Assembly (NCBI RefSeq): GCF_014651055.1
Contig: NZ_BMWD01000001.1
Coordinates: forward strand, 539,770 to 603,769
Direction: 5' to 3'
Length of the DNA stretch: 64,000 nucleotides
DNA from: Streptomyces fructofermentans
Lineage (GTDB): Bacteria > Actinomycetota > Actinomycetes > Streptomycetales > Streptomycetaceae
Shown piece after piece: positions 9,359-20,979 of this stretch. Numbering within the stretch: the stretch's first letter is position 1; each line of letters begins with the position of its first letter. Both the position numbers and the translations under genes were made by a program. A model generated the notes under the pieces. That model was not told where the DNA came from and did no database searches. It worked only from the letters and a program-made list of their open reading frames with translations.

Positions 9359-9865
9359 TCAGAGCGTCAGTTCGTAGGTGAGCAGCACGAGGTCGTCGAG
9401 GTGCGGCACGGGGTTCCAGTCGCGGTCCGGGGTACGGGTGAAGCCGAGGCGTTCGTAGATCCGGTGGGCGCCGCGCATGGCGCTCTGGGTCGACAGCACG
9501 AGCCGTACGCAGCCGTCCGTCGCCCGGGCCCGCTCGACGCAGGCGCGGACCAGGGCCTCACCCGCCCCGGTCCGGCGCGCCTCCGCGGCGACCGCGAGCA
9601 TCCGGATCTCCGCCTCGCCCTCCCGCGCGCGGTCGGCCATGGGCCCGCCGGACGGGACGAAGGTCACCCCGCCGACGACCCGGCCGTCCCGGACGGCCAC
9701 CAGCACCTCCGCCGTGGCGGCCCGCTTGGCGACGTCCCGCAGCTCGACCAGGTAGGTGTCGCTCTCGCCGAAGTCCAGCAGCCCGTCACCGAGGTATGCC
9801 TGTGCGGTGATGCCGCCCAGCTCCGCGTACTCCGCGGGCTCCGCCCGTCTGATCACGATGTCCAT
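9359..9865 (-). CDS. GNAT-family N-acetyltransferase
   Basis: A 168-residue acetyltransferase with the acetyl-CoA loop region AEARRTGAGEALVRAC (the RxxGxG/A signature) and the C-terminal YERLGF typical of GNAT proteins. The start MDIVIRRAEPAEYAEL is the usual first strand; longer frames upstream are low-complexity. The substrate is unknown. Its stop lies only 20 bp from the nrdAB NrdR boxes, and it faces away from nrdA only in the sense that both run leftward, so it cannot read into nrdA without passing the nrd promoter. No operon partner is evident. Confidence 0.85.
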   Translation of the reverse strand: MDIVIRRAEPAEYAELGGITAQAYLGDGLLDFGESDTYLVELRDVAKRAATAEVLVAVRDGRVVGGVTFVPSGGPMADRAREGEAEIRMLAVAAEARRTGAGEALVRACVERARATDGCVRLVLSTQSAMRGAHRIYERLGFTRTPDRDWNPVPHLDDLVLLTYELTL

Positions 9866-10056
9866 GCAGCGCAGTGTGCCGGAGCGCGCGCCGGGTCCGC
9901 CGCCGGATTGCGGCGCGGGCCGCGGTGCGGGGTGCGGGGCCGCGGTGCGGGGTCGGGGCGTGGGCTGCCGTGCCGGGGCCGGGGTGCGGGTGTCGTTCGG
10001 GGAGGCGTGCGCGGAGGCGCACGGGAGTCGAGGGTGTCGCGCGGGGCGGGCCGCGC

Positions 10057-11046
10057 TCAGACCGTCGCGGGCCAGCGCGGCAGGGTCGCGACGAAGTCCT
10101 GCGTGAAGTCGCGGGGGCCGGGCCCCAGCGCCACCCGCCCGGTGCGGCGGATCCGCGCGGTCAGCGCAGGCGAGCCGGCGTAGTGGACCCGCTGGGCGGC
10201 CGTGGGGACGAACACGGTCTGGCCGCGGGTGAGTTCGCTGTCGCACTCCACGACCACGGCACCCTCGGCGAGGGTGACGAACGACGGGTCCGCGCACACG
10301 CCCACGGCGAGCGGGTCGTGCAGAGGACAGGAGTCGCCGCCACCGTGGCTGCGGTACGCCTCCAGGTAGAACCGCAGCAGCCGTACGGCGAGCCCGGTGC
10401 CGGGGCCGGCCGACTCCAGCGCCGCGAGCTCCCGGGGGCCGAGGAGCCAGCCGTGCGAGGCGTCCAGGTCGACCATCGTGAAGGGGATGCCGGAGGAGAG
10501 GACCACCTCCGCGGCGTCCGGGTCGGTCCACGCGTTGAACTCGGCGACCGGCGTGACGTTGCCCGGCACCCGGGCCGCCCCGCCCATGAACACCAGGGAG
10601 CCCACGCGCCGGGCGAAGGCGGGGTCCTCCAGGAGCGCGACGGCCACATTGGTGAGCGGACCGGTGGCGCAGACGGTCAGTTCGCCCTCGTACTCCCGGG
10701 AGAGCCGCAGCAGCGCCTGGGCCGAGGACTCCGCGGGACGGGCCGCCGTGGAGTCGGGCAGGGACTCGACGCCGAGGCCGCGGGCGCCGTGGAAGGCGGA
10801 GGCCGCGGCGTACGGGAGGCGGGTCAGGGGGCGGCCCGCGCCGCGGTGGACCGGGACGTCGGCGTCGATGCGCAGGGCGCGTGCCAGGGCCCGGGCGTTG
10901 CGGTGGGTGACGTCGCCGGGCAGGTTGCCGCCCACCGAGGTGTAGGCCCTGAGGTCCCAGAGTCCCGTGCCGAGCAGGTACTGGAGGGCCAGGGCGTCGT
11001 CGATGCCGGGGTCGCTGTCCAGCACGATCGGGCGGCGGGGGGTCAC
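10057..11046 (-). CDS. Inosine/uridine-preferring nucleoside hydrolase family protein
   Basis: Hydrolase that splits ribonucleosides into base and ribose. The N-terminal calcium site DSDPGIDDA is at residues 8-16, MGGAARVPGNVTPVAEFN is the middle active-site segment, and HDPLAV holds the C-terminal metal aspartate. The product has 329 residues, the normal length. GTG at 11046 follows a TAGGCT box by 7 nt and has no good ribosome site, so the transcript is probably leaderless. The longer open frame upstream runs through a terminator and is rejected. Exact substrate is not predictable. Confidence 0.9.
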   Translation of the reverse strand: MTPRRPIVLDSDPGIDDALALQYLLGTGLWDLRAYTSVGGNLPGDVTHRNARALARALRIDADVPVHRGAGRPLTRLPYAAASAFHGARGLGVESLPDSTAARPAESSAQALLRLSREYEGELTVCATGPLTNVAVALLEDPAFARRVGSLVFMGGAARVPGNVTPVAEFNAWTDPDAAEVVLSSGIPFTMVDLDASHGWLLGPRELAALESAGPGTGLAVRLLRFYLEAYRSHGGGDSCPLHDPLAVGVCADPSFVTLAEGAVVVECDSELTRGQTVFVPTAAQRVHYAGSPALTARIRRTGRVALGPGPRDFTQDFVATLPRWPATV

Positions 11047-11053
11047 GACGTCC

Positions 11054-11059
11054 AGCCTA
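11054..11059 (-). promoter_or_regulatory. -10 box TAGGCT, leaderless start for the nucleoside hydrolase
   Basis: On the minus strand TAGGCT is followed by 7 nt and then the GTG start, so transcription should begin at the start codon. Confidence 0.55.
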
Positions 11060-11091
11060 GCGGCGTACGGCCTCCGCACCGGGGAACGCGG

Positions 11092-11128
11092 GAGCGGGTG
11101 GCCGGGGTCGCGCCCCGGCCACCCGCTC
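11092..11128 (-). terminator. Perfect 16-bp hairpin after the symporter gene
   Basis: Arms at 11092-11107 and 11113-11128 pair perfectly around a TCGCG loop, 7 bp past the symporter stop. Confidence 0.85.
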
Positions 11129-11134
11129 ACCGTC

Positions 11135-12763
11135 TCAGTGGCCCGAGCCCGCCGTGGCCGGGGGAAGCTCCACCTGGACACCCTTGTCGCCCGCGTCGGC
11201 CGTGTAGTCCTCCGGGGACGTCTCGTCCACACCCTCGGGAGCCTTGAGCGCCCTCAGGGCGAAGGTCACGACGACCGTCACCACCAGGTTCAGCACGAAG
11301 GCCGTCAGACCGATGTAGCCGATCTCCCCGATGCCGGGGATCTCCTTGGAGCTGCCGCCGAAGTGCTTCTGCGTGGGCGAGGCCACGCCGTACGCGGCGA
11401 TCGTGCCGTACAGCATGCCGACCGCCCAGCCCGCGAGCAGCGCCCAGCGGTGGAACCAGCGGGTGAACAGACCGCCCACCAGGGCCGGGAAGGTCTGCAG
11501 GATCCAGATGCCGCCCAGCAGTTGGAAGTTGATCGCGACCGTCTTGTCCATGGTGAGGACGAAGACGAGGGCGCCCACCTTCACCAGCAGCGACACCAGC
11601 TTGGAGACCTTGGTCTCCTGCGCCGGCGTGGCGTCCGGCTTGATGAAGTCCTTGTAGATGTTGCGGGTGAAGAGGTTCGCGGCCGCGATGGACATGATGG
11701 CCGCCGGGACCAGCGCGCCGATGCCGATCGCCGCGAAGGCGACCCCCGCGAACCAGGCCGGGAACATCGTCTCGAAGAGCTGGGGGATCGCCAACTGCCC
11801 GTTGGAGACCTTGACTCCGGCCGCGATCGCCATGAAGCCGAGCAGCGCGAGCAGGCCCAGCATCAGCGAGTACAGCGGCAGGATCGTGGTGTTGCGGCGG
11901 ATCACCTCACGGCTGCGGCTGGACAGCGTCGCCGTGATCGAGTGCGGGTACATGAACAGCGCGAGCGCCGAGCCGAGAGCGAGCGTCGCGTAGGTCCACT
12001 GGCCCGCCTCGCTCGGGGTCAGGGCCCCTCGCGGCGCCCCGGTCGCCGGGTTGGTCTGGCCGTACGCCTCGCCGGCCTTCGCGAAGATCTCGTCGAACCC
12101 GCCCAGCTTGATCGGGATGTAGATGATCGCGACCGCGATGACGATGTAGATCAGCGTGTCCTTGACGAACGCGATCAGCGCCGGGGCCCGCAGCCCGGAC
12201 GAGTACGTGTACGCGGCCAGCACACCGAACGCGATGAGCAGCGGCAGGTCCTTGACGAACCAGTTGGTGTCCTCGCCGCCGCCCACGCCCATCACGTCCA
12301 GGACGGCCTGGATGCCGACCAGTTGCAGGGCGATGTACGGCATCGTCGCGAGGATGCCGGTGACGGCGACTGCGAGCGAGAGCCCCTTGGAGCCGAAGCG
12401 CCCGCGGACGAAGTCCGACGTCGTCACGTACCCGTGCTTGTGCGACACCGACCACAGGCGGGGGAGGAAGGTGAAGATCAGGGGGTAGACCAGGATGGTG
12501 TACGGGACGGCGAAGAAGCCGGCCGCGCCCGCCGCGTAGATCGCCGCCGGGACCGCCACGAAGGTGTAGGCCGTGTAGAGGTCGCCGCCGAGCAGGAACC
12601 AGGTGACCCAGGTGCCGAACGACCGTCCGCCCAGGCCCCATTCGTCGAGCGTGTGCTCGTTGTCGGACCGCCGCCAGCGCGAGGCCAGGAAGCCCATGAC
12701 GGTGACGGCCAGGAAGAAGAAGATGAAGACGGCGAGTGCCACGCCGTTCACGCCGTCGTTCAC
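11135..12763 (-). CDS. Sodium:solute symporter (monocarboxylate-type permease)
   Basis: Integral membrane protein of 542 residues with about 13 hydrophobic segments and the SSS-family pattern of a first helix near residues 7-27. The segment GRSFGTWVTWFLLGGDLYTAYTF and AAIGIGALVPAAIMSIAAANLF are typical of the branch that includes MctP/MctC carriers for acetate, pyruvate and related acids; I give only the first 20-residue pieces as cues. The start overlaps the end of the DUF3311 gene by 4 bp (ATGA), an arrangement found repeatedly for such permeases. The C-terminal 35 residues are polar and cytoplasmic. The substrate is inferred from the family only. Confidence 0.88.
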   Translation of the reverse strand: MNDGVNGVALAVFIFFFLAVTVMGFLASRWRRSDNEHTLDEWGLGGRSFGTWVTWFLLGGDLYTAYTFVAVPAAIYAAGAAGFFAVPYTILVYPLIFTFLPRLWSVSHKHGYVTTSDFVRGRFGSKGLSLAVAVTGILATMPYIALQLVGIQAVLDVMGVGGGEDTNWFVKDLPLLIAFGVLAAYTYSSGLRAPALIAFVKDTLIYIVIAVAIIYIPIKLGGFDEIFAKAGEAYGQTNPATGAPRGALTPSEAGQWTYATLALGSALALFMYPHSITATLSSRSREVIRRNTTILPLYSLMLGLLALLGFMAIAAGVKVSNGQLAIPQLFETMFPAWFAGVAFAAIGIGALVPAAIMSIAAANLFTRNIYKDFIKPDATPAQETKVSKLVSLLVKVGALVFVLTMDKTVAINFQLLGGIWILQTFPALVGGLFTRWFHRWALLAGWAVGMLYGTIAAYGVASPTQKHFGGSSKEIPGIGEIGYIGLTAFVLNLVVTVVVTFALRALKAPEGVDETSPEDYTADAGDKGVQVELPPATAGSGH

Positions 12764-13041
12764 GCGGACGCACCCCCGTCCCGTGCCTTGCGGGCGCGCT
12801 GGTCACGGTTCCACAGCGTGAACGCGGTCATCGTGAGCGCGGTCGACAGGAGCACCCACAGCATCTGGTACCAGTAGAAGAACGGGATGCCGATGAAGGT
12901 GGGGTCGACCTTCGCGTAGGACCCCACCCAGAGCATCGCCACGAACGGCGCGACCAGGCAGAGCCCGATCACCACGCGGATGGGTGTCACGACCGGCGGT
13001 TTCACTTCGGGCGCGCTCGGCGCTTCCGGTGCTTCTGACAT
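12760..13041 (-). CDS. DUF3311 small membrane protein, symporter partner
   Basis: A 93-residue protein with two membrane segments (about residues 22-42 and 55-78) and a Pro/Glu-rich N-terminus. The motif PFFYWYQMLWV is the DUF3311 hallmark. Such proteins occur directly upstream of sodium:solute symporters and are thought to be accessory subunits. GAGGGGACGG lies before the ATG. It is the first gene of a two-gene operon. Confidence 0.88.
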   Translation of the reverse strand: MSEAPEAPSAPEVKPPVVTPIRVVIGLCLVAPFVAMLWVGSYAKVDPTFIGIPFFYWYQMLWVLLSTALTMTAFTLWNRDQRARKARDGGASA

Positions 13042-13680
13042 GCGGCGGTTCCGTCCCCTCGCTGATCACCTGTGCGACGCGCAGGAAATCTAAAGGACGC
13101 TTCCGCTTTATGGAACCCCGGCCGCGCGGCGGATGTGACCCGCCGTCGGGAGGGCGAGCGCGGCGTCCCGGTGGCCTGCCCGTGCCGGGCCGGGGGCGGG
13201 CCTGTGCGGCCCGGTTCGGGACGCACTGGAGAGGTCGGGAAGGTCGAACCGCCGCGGACGGCACGCTTTCTGACGGTCCGTCCGCGACGGTGCACGAGCG
13301 CGGCGGGCGGGTCCGGGGCGGAGCGCTCGGGGCGCGCACACCCTCGTCGTGTCCCCGGCCGCGACGATCGGAGGGGCGGGGAGCGCGGGCGGGGCGCCGG
13401 CCGCCGTGGAGTTCGTGACGATCCTGTGGACGCCCTCCACGGGCCCGACGGGGCGATGACCTCACGCTGTCGACGCCGGTGGCGACCGGGGCGGGCTCCC
13501 GGCTCACGTTCTTGAAGGGTTTGTGGAGGTTCCCCGGAGCGGCCCGGACCGTCAAGCGGCACACCCCGATGCGCGGGTGCGAGGGGACTCACTCCGACCC
13601 TCGGGCCGCGGGCTTTCGGGTGCCGGTGCCGGTGCGGGAGGGACCGCGGGTGGGGCCGAGGACGGGCCTCGGACCCGTAC
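13042..13680. other. 639-bp spacer without a supported gene
   Basis: The spacer lies upstream of the DUF3311 operon and downstream of dasR. All open frames here are GC-driven, overlap on both strands and have no ribosome site or family resemblance. Near 13080-13110 the sequence becomes AT-richer (minus strand CATAAAGCGGAAGCG then TTTAGATTTCC), the likely promoter zone of the DUF3311 operon. An imperfect hairpin of CCGAGG/CCTCGG at about 13655-13673 may end dasR transcription. Confidence 0.5.
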
Positions 13681-16141
<2,461 letters not shown>

Positions 16142-16231
16142 TCACCCTGGTGCCGGGGGCGGACCCGTCCGCCCCCGGCACGTCAGCGCACCCAGCGATC
16201 TGCAATTCGCGATGTGGAAGAGATGGCGAGC

Positions 16232-17218
16232 ATGTCAGTGCAGACCGAACGCGCGGACACGGCCGCGGCGCCCGGTGTCCGTGAGAGCGAAGCGTCCCCG
16301 CCCGGACCGAAGGCCCGCACGCAACGACGCGGCGGCGCCCCGGCTCCGTACCTCCTGCTGCTGCCCGCACTGCTCGCCACGGTGGTGCTGCTCGGCTGGC
16401 CACTGATCAAGAACGGCATGCTGTCGTTCCAGAATCTCAACCCGCGCCAGCTGATCCTGCACCTCACCGAGTGGAACGGGTTCGACAACTACACCGAGGT
16501 CGTCGGCAGTTCGGACTTCTGGAAGGTCGTCCAGCGGACGGTCGTCTTCACCGCCGTCAACGTCGTCCTCATCATGGTGCTGGGCACGCTCGTCGGCCTG
16601 CTGCTCGCCCGCCTCGGCAAACGCATGCGGCTGCTGCTGATGCTCGGCCTGGTGCTCGCCTGGGCGATGCCGGTGATCGCCGCGACCACGGTCTACCAGT
16701 GGCTGTTCGCCCAGCGCTTCGGCGTCGTCAACTGGCTGCTCGCCAAGGCCGGCTGGGAGTCGATGGCCGACTACAACTGGTTCGGCACCCAGCTCTCCAC
16801 GTTCTCCGTGATCGTCCTGCTGATCGTCTGGCAGTCCATCCCCTTCGTGGCGATCAACCTCTACGCCGCGACGACCACGATCCCCAAGGAGCTGTACGAG
16901 GCCGCCTCCATCGACGGGGCCGGTGTGTGGAAGAGCTTCACCTCGGTGACCTTCCCCTTCCTCAAGCCGTTCCTCTGGGCGACGACGTTCCTCGAAGTCA
17001 TCTGGGTCTTCAAGGCGTTCCCGCAGATCTTCGCCATGAACGCGGGCGGCCCCGACCGCCTGACCGAGACCCTGCCGATCTACGCGTTCGTCGAGGGCCC
17101 CGGCAACCAGCACTACGGCATGGGCGCGGCGATCTCGTTCCTGACGATCCTGATCCTGCTCGGCCTGACGGCCTACTACCTGCGTACCGTTCTCAAGCAA
17201 GAGGAGGACGAGCTGTGA
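16232..17218 (+). CDS. dasB: DasB permease of the chitobiose ABC transporter
   Basis: MalF-type inner-membrane permease of 328 residues with six predicted membrane segments after a polar N-terminus of about 45 residues. The EAA loop reads YEAASIDGAGVWKSF, which contacts the ATPase. The ATG at 16232 has GGAAGAG 9 nt upstream; GTG at 16214 and ATG at 16223 are possible earlier starts. It is 90 bp after dasA and overlaps dasC by 4 bp. No ATPase gene is present, so a shared ATPase (MsiK in S. coelicolor) is inferred. Confidence 0.93.
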   Translation: MSVQTERADTAAAPGVRESEASPPGPKARTQRRGGAPAPYLLLLPALLATVVLLGWPLIKNGMLSFQNLNPRQLILHLTEWNGFDNYTEVVGSSDFWKVVQRTVVFTAVNVVLIMVLGTLVGLLLARLGKRMRLLLMLGLVLAWAMPVIAATTVYQWLFAQRFGVVNWLLAKAGWESMADYNWFGTQLSTFSVIVLLIVWQSIPFVAINLYAATTTIPKELYEAASIDGAGVWKSFTSVTFPFLKPFLWATTFLEVIWVFKAFPQIFAMNAGGPDRLTETLPIYAFVEGPGNQHYGMGAAISFLTILILLGLTAYYLRTVLKQEEDEL

Positions 17219-18054
17219 AGCGGCCTGTCTCTTCCACGGCCTCCCGGCTCTGGCCCAACGTGACGGCGGCCGTCCTCTTCGTCGTCTTCGCGTTCCCCGT
17301 CTACTGGATGTTCGCGACCTCGCTGAAGCCGACCGGCGACATCATCGCCGACGACCCGGTCTTCCTGCCGACGGACATCACCTTCGACCACTTCGAACGT
17401 GCCGTCGGCGCCGACCACTTCTGGACCCTGGTCGGCAACTCCCTGACCGTGACCGTCCTTTCGGTGGTCTTCTCCCTGATCATCGCCCTGCTCGCGTCCT
17501 TCGCGCTGGCCCGGATGCGGTTCAAGGGCCGGCGCGGATTCATCCTGACGTTCATGATCGCGCAGATGGCCCCCTGGGAGGTCATGGTCATCGCGATCTA
17601 CATGATCGTGCGCGACGCGGACCTGCTCAACAGCCTCGTGCCGCTCACCGTCTTCTACATGATCATGGTGCTGCCCTTCACGATCCTGACGCTGCGCGGC
17701 TACGTCGCCGCCGTGCCGAAGGAGCTGGAGGAGTCGGCGATGGTCGACGGCTGCACCCGCACCCAGGCCTTCGTGAAGGTCATCTTCCCGCTGCTGGCCC
17801 CGGGGCTGATGGCGACCTCGCTCTTCGGCTTCATCACGGCCTGGAACGAGTTCCCGCTGGTCCTGATCCTCAACAAGGGCATCGAGAAGCAGACGCTTCC
17901 GCTGTGGCTCTCCAGCTTCCAGACGACGTTCGGCGACGACTGGGGCGCCACGATGGCGGCGGCCTCGCTCTTCGCCGTGCCGATCCTGGTCCTGTTCGTC
18001 TTCCTCCAGCGCAAGGCCGTCAGCGGACTCACCTCCGGCGCGGTGAAGGGATAA
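17215..18054 (+). CDS. dasC: DasC permease of the chitobiose ABC transporter
   Basis: MalG-type permease of 279 residues with six membrane segments. The EAA loop ELEESAMVDGCTRTQAF is at about residues 169-185. GTG at 17215 overlaps the dasB stop (GTGA) and is preceded by GAGGAGGACGA, so the two permeases are coupled. It forms a heterodimer with DasB. Confidence 0.94.
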   Translation: MKRPVSSTASRLWPNVTAAVLFVVFAFPVYWMFATSLKPTGDIIADDPVFLPTDITFDHFERAVGADHFWTLVGNSLTVTVLSVVFSLIIALLASFALARMRFKGRRGFILTFMIAQMAPWEVMVIAIYMIVRDADLLNSLVPLTVFYMIMVLPFTILTLRGYVAAVPKELEESAMVDGCTRTQAFVKVIFPLLAPGLMATSLFGFITAWNEFPLVLILNKGIEKQTLPLWLSSFQTTFGDDWGATMAAASLFAVPILVLFVFLQRKAVSGLTSGAVKG

Positions 18055-18063
18055 CGCGACCCG

Positions 18064-19605
18064 ATGACCACCATTGCACCCGGCACGGACACGCTGACCC
18101 GTGACGCCCTTGCCGTCCTCCAGCCCGGCTTCACCGGGACCACCGCCCCCTCCTGGCTGCTGCGGCGGCTCGGCGAGGGACTCACCTCCGTCGGCCTGTT
18201 CGGCCGCAATGTCGCATCCCCCACGCAACTCGCCGCTCTGACGGCCCAGTTGCGCGCGGAGCGGGACGACGTCCTGGTCGCCATCGACGAGGAGGGGGGC
18301 GACGTCACCCGGCTGGAGGTACGCACGGGTTCGTCGTTCCCCGGCAACCACGCGCTCGGCGCCGTGGACGACATCGCGCTGACCGAGGCGGTCTCCCACG
18401 AACTGGGCCGCCGGCTGGCCGCCTGCGGCGTGAACTTCAACTGGGCCCCGTCCGCGGACATCAACTCCAACCCGGTCAACCCCGTCATCGGAGTACGGTC
18501 CTTCGGCTCCGACACCTCGCTGGTCGCCCGGCACACCGCCGCGTACGTCTCCGGGCTCCAGGCCGCCGGAGTCGCGGCCTGCACCAAGCACTTCCCCGGC
18601 CACGGCGACACGGCGGTGGACTCGCACCACGCGCTGCCGCGCATCGACGCCGAGCTGTCCGTCCTGGAGTCCCGCGAACTGGTCCCGTTCCGCGCGGCCA
18701 TCGAGGCGGGCACCCGGGCCGTGATGAGCGCGCACATCCTGGTCCCGGCCCTCGACCCGGTCCACCCCGCGACCCTCTCGCGGCGCATCCTGACCGGCCT
18801 GCTCCGCGAGGAGCTGGGCTACGACGGGCTCATCGTCACCGACGGCATGGAGATGCAGGCCATCTCCGCGACGTACGGCATCGAACGCGGCAGCGTCCTC
18901 GCGATCGCGGCGGGCGCCGACGCCATCTGCGTCGGCGGCGGACTCGCCGACGACGCGACGGTCCAGCGGCTGCGGGACGCGCTGGTGGCGGCGGTCCGCT
19001 CGGGCGAACTGCCCGAGGAACGGCTGGCGGACGCGGCGGACCGGGTCAGGGCGCTCGCCGCCTGGACCGCGTCGGCGAAGGTACGGGCCCTCGGCGGGAC
19101 GCCGGGCGCGGGCTCCTCGCCGCAGGCCCGGGCACAGGCACAGGCCGCCGCCGAGAGCGCGGGCATCGGCCTGGTGGCGGCGCGACGCGCGTTGACCGTC
19201 ACCCGGGGCGGCCACTTCGCGCCGGTCACCGAGGCCCCGTACGTGGCGGCCCTGACCCCCGTCGCCAACATCGCCGTCGGCGACGAGACCCCGTGGGGTG
19301 TCGCCGCCGAGCTGAGCCGCGTCATGCCGGGCACGGAGACGGGGAGCTTCACGGGGGAGGGGGCCGGAGCCGAGGCGCTGGCCGCCGCGGGAGCCCGGCG
19401 CGTCGTCGCCGTGGTGCGCGACCTCCACCGGCACCCCTGGATGGCCGCCGCCCTCGACACCCTGCTCGCCGCCCGGCCGGACACGGTCGTGGTCGAGATG
19501 GGCGTGCCGCAGGCCCCGCCCCGGGGCGCCCTGCACATCGCCACGCACGGCGCGGCCCGCGTGTGCGGGATCGCGGCCGCGGAGGTCATCGCCTCCGGGG
19601 CGTGA
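18064..19605 (+). CDS. dasD: GH3 beta-N-acetylglucosaminidase (DasD-like)
   Basis: Intracellular glycoside hydrolase family 3 enzyme expected to cleave imported chitobiose to GlcNAc. The family signature KHFPGHGDTAVDSH begins at Lys175; its His/Asp pair is the general acid-base loop of NagZ-type enzymes. Asp260 in IVTDGMEM is the likely nucleophile. After the barrel (about residues 20-345) comes a C-terminal region of 160 residues that ends in a second alpha/beta domain. There is no signal peptide. ATG at 18064 is 10 bp past the dasC stop. In S. coelicolor the gene at this position was named dasD. Confidence 0.9.
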   Translation: MTTIAPGTDTLTRDALAVLQPGFTGTTAPSWLLRRLGEGLTSVGLFGRNVASPTQLAALTAQLRAERDDVLVAIDEEGGDVTRLEVRTGSSFPGNHALGAVDDIALTEAVSHELGRRLAACGVNFNWAPSADINSNPVNPVIGVRSFGSDTSLVARHTAAYVSGLQAAGVAACTKHFPGHGDTAVDSHHALPRIDAELSVLESRELVPFRAAIEAGTRAVMSAHILVPALDPVHPATLSRRILTGLLREELGYDGLIVTDGMEMQAISATYGIERGSVLAIAAGADAICVGGGLADDATVQRLRDALVAAVRSGELPEERLADAADRVRALAAWTASAKVRALGGTPGAGSSPQARAQAQAAAESAGIGLVAARRALTVTRGGHFAPVTEAPYVAALTPVANIAVGDETPWGVAAELSRVMPGTETGSFTGEGAGAEALAAAGARRVVAVVRDLHRHPWMAAALDTLLAARPDTVVVEMGVPQAPPRGALHIATHGAARVCGIAAAEVIASGA

Positions 19606-19619
19606 GCCGGGAAAAGGAA

Positions 19620-19641
19620 CGGGCCCGCCGAGGCGGGCCCG
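19620..19641. terminator. Bidirectional hairpin between dasD and nagB
   Basis: Perfect 10-bp arms CGGGCCCGCC and GGCGGGCCCG are separated by GA, 15 bp past the dasD stop and 63 bp past the nagB stop, between two converging genes. Confidence 0.8.
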
Positions 19642-19704
19642 TCCGTACGGCGGAGGACGCCGGGTTCACCGCGGGGGGACCCGGCGCCCTCGTGCGCGCG
19701 CCGC

Positions 19705-20490
19705 TCAGATGCCCTGCCACGCGGGCTTGGCGGCGAACGTCTGCCGGAAGTAGTCCGCGAGCTTCAGCTTGGAGGCGGCCGCCTCGTCCACGACGACGGT
19801 CGCGTGCGGGTGGAGTTGCAGCGCCGACGCCGGGCACACCGCCGCGACCGGGCCCTCGACCGTGGCCGCCACGGCGTCCGCCTTCCCCTCGCCCGTGGCG
19901 AGCAGCACCAGGTGACGCGCCTCCAGGATCGTCCCGATGCCCTGCGTGATCACGTGGTGCGGCACCTGCTCGATGTCGCCGTCGAAGAAGCGCGCGTTGT
20001 CGACGCGCGTCTGCTCGGTCAGCGTCTTGATCCGGGTGCGCGAGGCGAGCGAGGAGCACGGCTCGTTGAACCCGATGTGCCCGTCGGTCCCGATGCCCAG
20101 CAGCTGCAGGTCGACCCCGCCGGCCTCGGCGAGCGCCCGGTCGTACGCCTCGCACGCGGCCCGTACGTCCTCGGCGGTCCCGTCGGGTCCGATGAACGCG
20201 TCCATGCCCAGCCCCAGCGGCTCCAGCACCTCGCGCCGGAGCACGGACCGGTACGACTCCGGATGGTCGGCGGGCAGCCCCACGTACTCGTCGAGCTGGG
20301 CGATCCGCGCCCGCGAGACGTCCGCGGCCCCGGAGCCGGCCCGCGCCGCCAGCGCCTCGTAGACGGGCAGCGGCGTCGATCCGGTGGCCACGCCGAGCAG
20401 GGCGTCGGGCTTGCGCCCGAGCAGTTCCGCCATGGCCCCGGCAATGAGCGCGCCACCGGCCTTGGCGTCCGAAACGATGACAACTTCCAC
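19705..20490 (-). CDS. nagB: Glucosamine-6-phosphate deaminase
   Basis: Converts glucosamine-6-phosphate to fructose-6-phosphate and ammonia, the last step of GlcNAc use. The 261-residue protein has the phosphate loop VATGSTPLPVYEAL, the general base region QLDEYVGL and the catalytic segment GIGTDGHIGFNEP with Asp, His and Glu. ATG at 20490 begins MEVVIVSDAKAGG. A DasR-type site lies 39 bp upstream, so nagB is expected to be repressed by DasR and induced by aminosugars. Confidence 0.96.
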   Translation of the reverse strand: MEVVIVSDAKAGGALIAGAMAELLGRKPDALLGVATGSTPLPVYEALAARAGSGAADVSRARIAQLDEYVGLPADHPESYRSVLRREVLEPLGLGMDAFIGPDGTAEDVRAACEAYDRALAEAGGVDLQLLGIGTDGHIGFNEPCSSLASRTRIKTLTEQTRVDNARFFDGDIEQVPHHVITQGIGTILEARHLVLLATGEGKADAVAATVEGPVAAVCPASALQLHPHATVVVDEAAASKLKLADYFRQTFAAKPAWQGI

Positions 20491-20528
20491 GCTGGGCCTG
20501 CCGTTCTGAAGGGGGACTCGACTACCTA

Positions 20529-20544
20529 TGTGGTATAGACCAAT
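20529..20544. promoter_or_regulatory. DasR-type site at the nagB promoter
   Basis: TGTGGTATAGACCAAT keeps GGT-TAGACC with one substitution in the core. It lies 39 bp before the nagB start, where a repressor would block transcription. Confidence 0.85.
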
Positions 20545-20948
20545 CTAGCAGAACGGCCCTCCGCGGTCGCGGTTTCGCGGCCCTCGGCGAGCCCCGCCCG
20601 CCGGCCGTCCGCCGCCGGTTGTCCGTCGGCGGCTGTCCGCCGGTGGACGGCCTCCGGCGTCCGCCCGGCGGCTGGATTGCCCGGCGCGGGACGCCCGGAC
20701 GCGTGAGGAGTGCCGCGGTGGTGCCCCGTAGGGGGGATTCGAGGGCGTTCACCGCACTCGGCGCGCCGATCCGCCCCGCTCGTGAACCGCCCGGGGTTAG
20801 GCTGCGTGGTGGATGGCGGGTGCCGGTCGTGGGCCTTCGGGCAAGTCGGTCGGGGGCTTCGGTCCTCGGTCCTCGGTCCTCGGACAAGGAGACAACGGCC
20901 GACAGGGACCGACAACGACAAACATTCGCCAACGCATGGACAGATCCG

Positions 20949-20964
20949 AGTGGTCTAGTCCACA
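20949..20964. promoter_or_regulatory. DasR-type site upstream of the sRNA region
   Basis: AGTGGTCTAGTCCACA is a near-perfect palindrome with the core GGTCTAGTCC. It is 459 bp from nagB and 398 bp from the kinase gene, so neither is an obvious target. It lies directly before an AT-rich TAGATAAAG stretch (20970-20978) that could be the promoter of a rightward small RNA. Confidence 0.8.
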
Positions 20965-20979
20965 ATGCGTAGATAAAGC

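Noticed and set aside
7254..9377. A 707-codon frame opposite nrdA
   Set aside because: Antisense shadow of nrdA that also runs through the riboswitch; no domain is visible.
13072..13515. Possible genes in the spacer between DUF3311 and dasR
   Set aside because: Frames overlap on both strands, none has a ribosome site or a recognisable domain.
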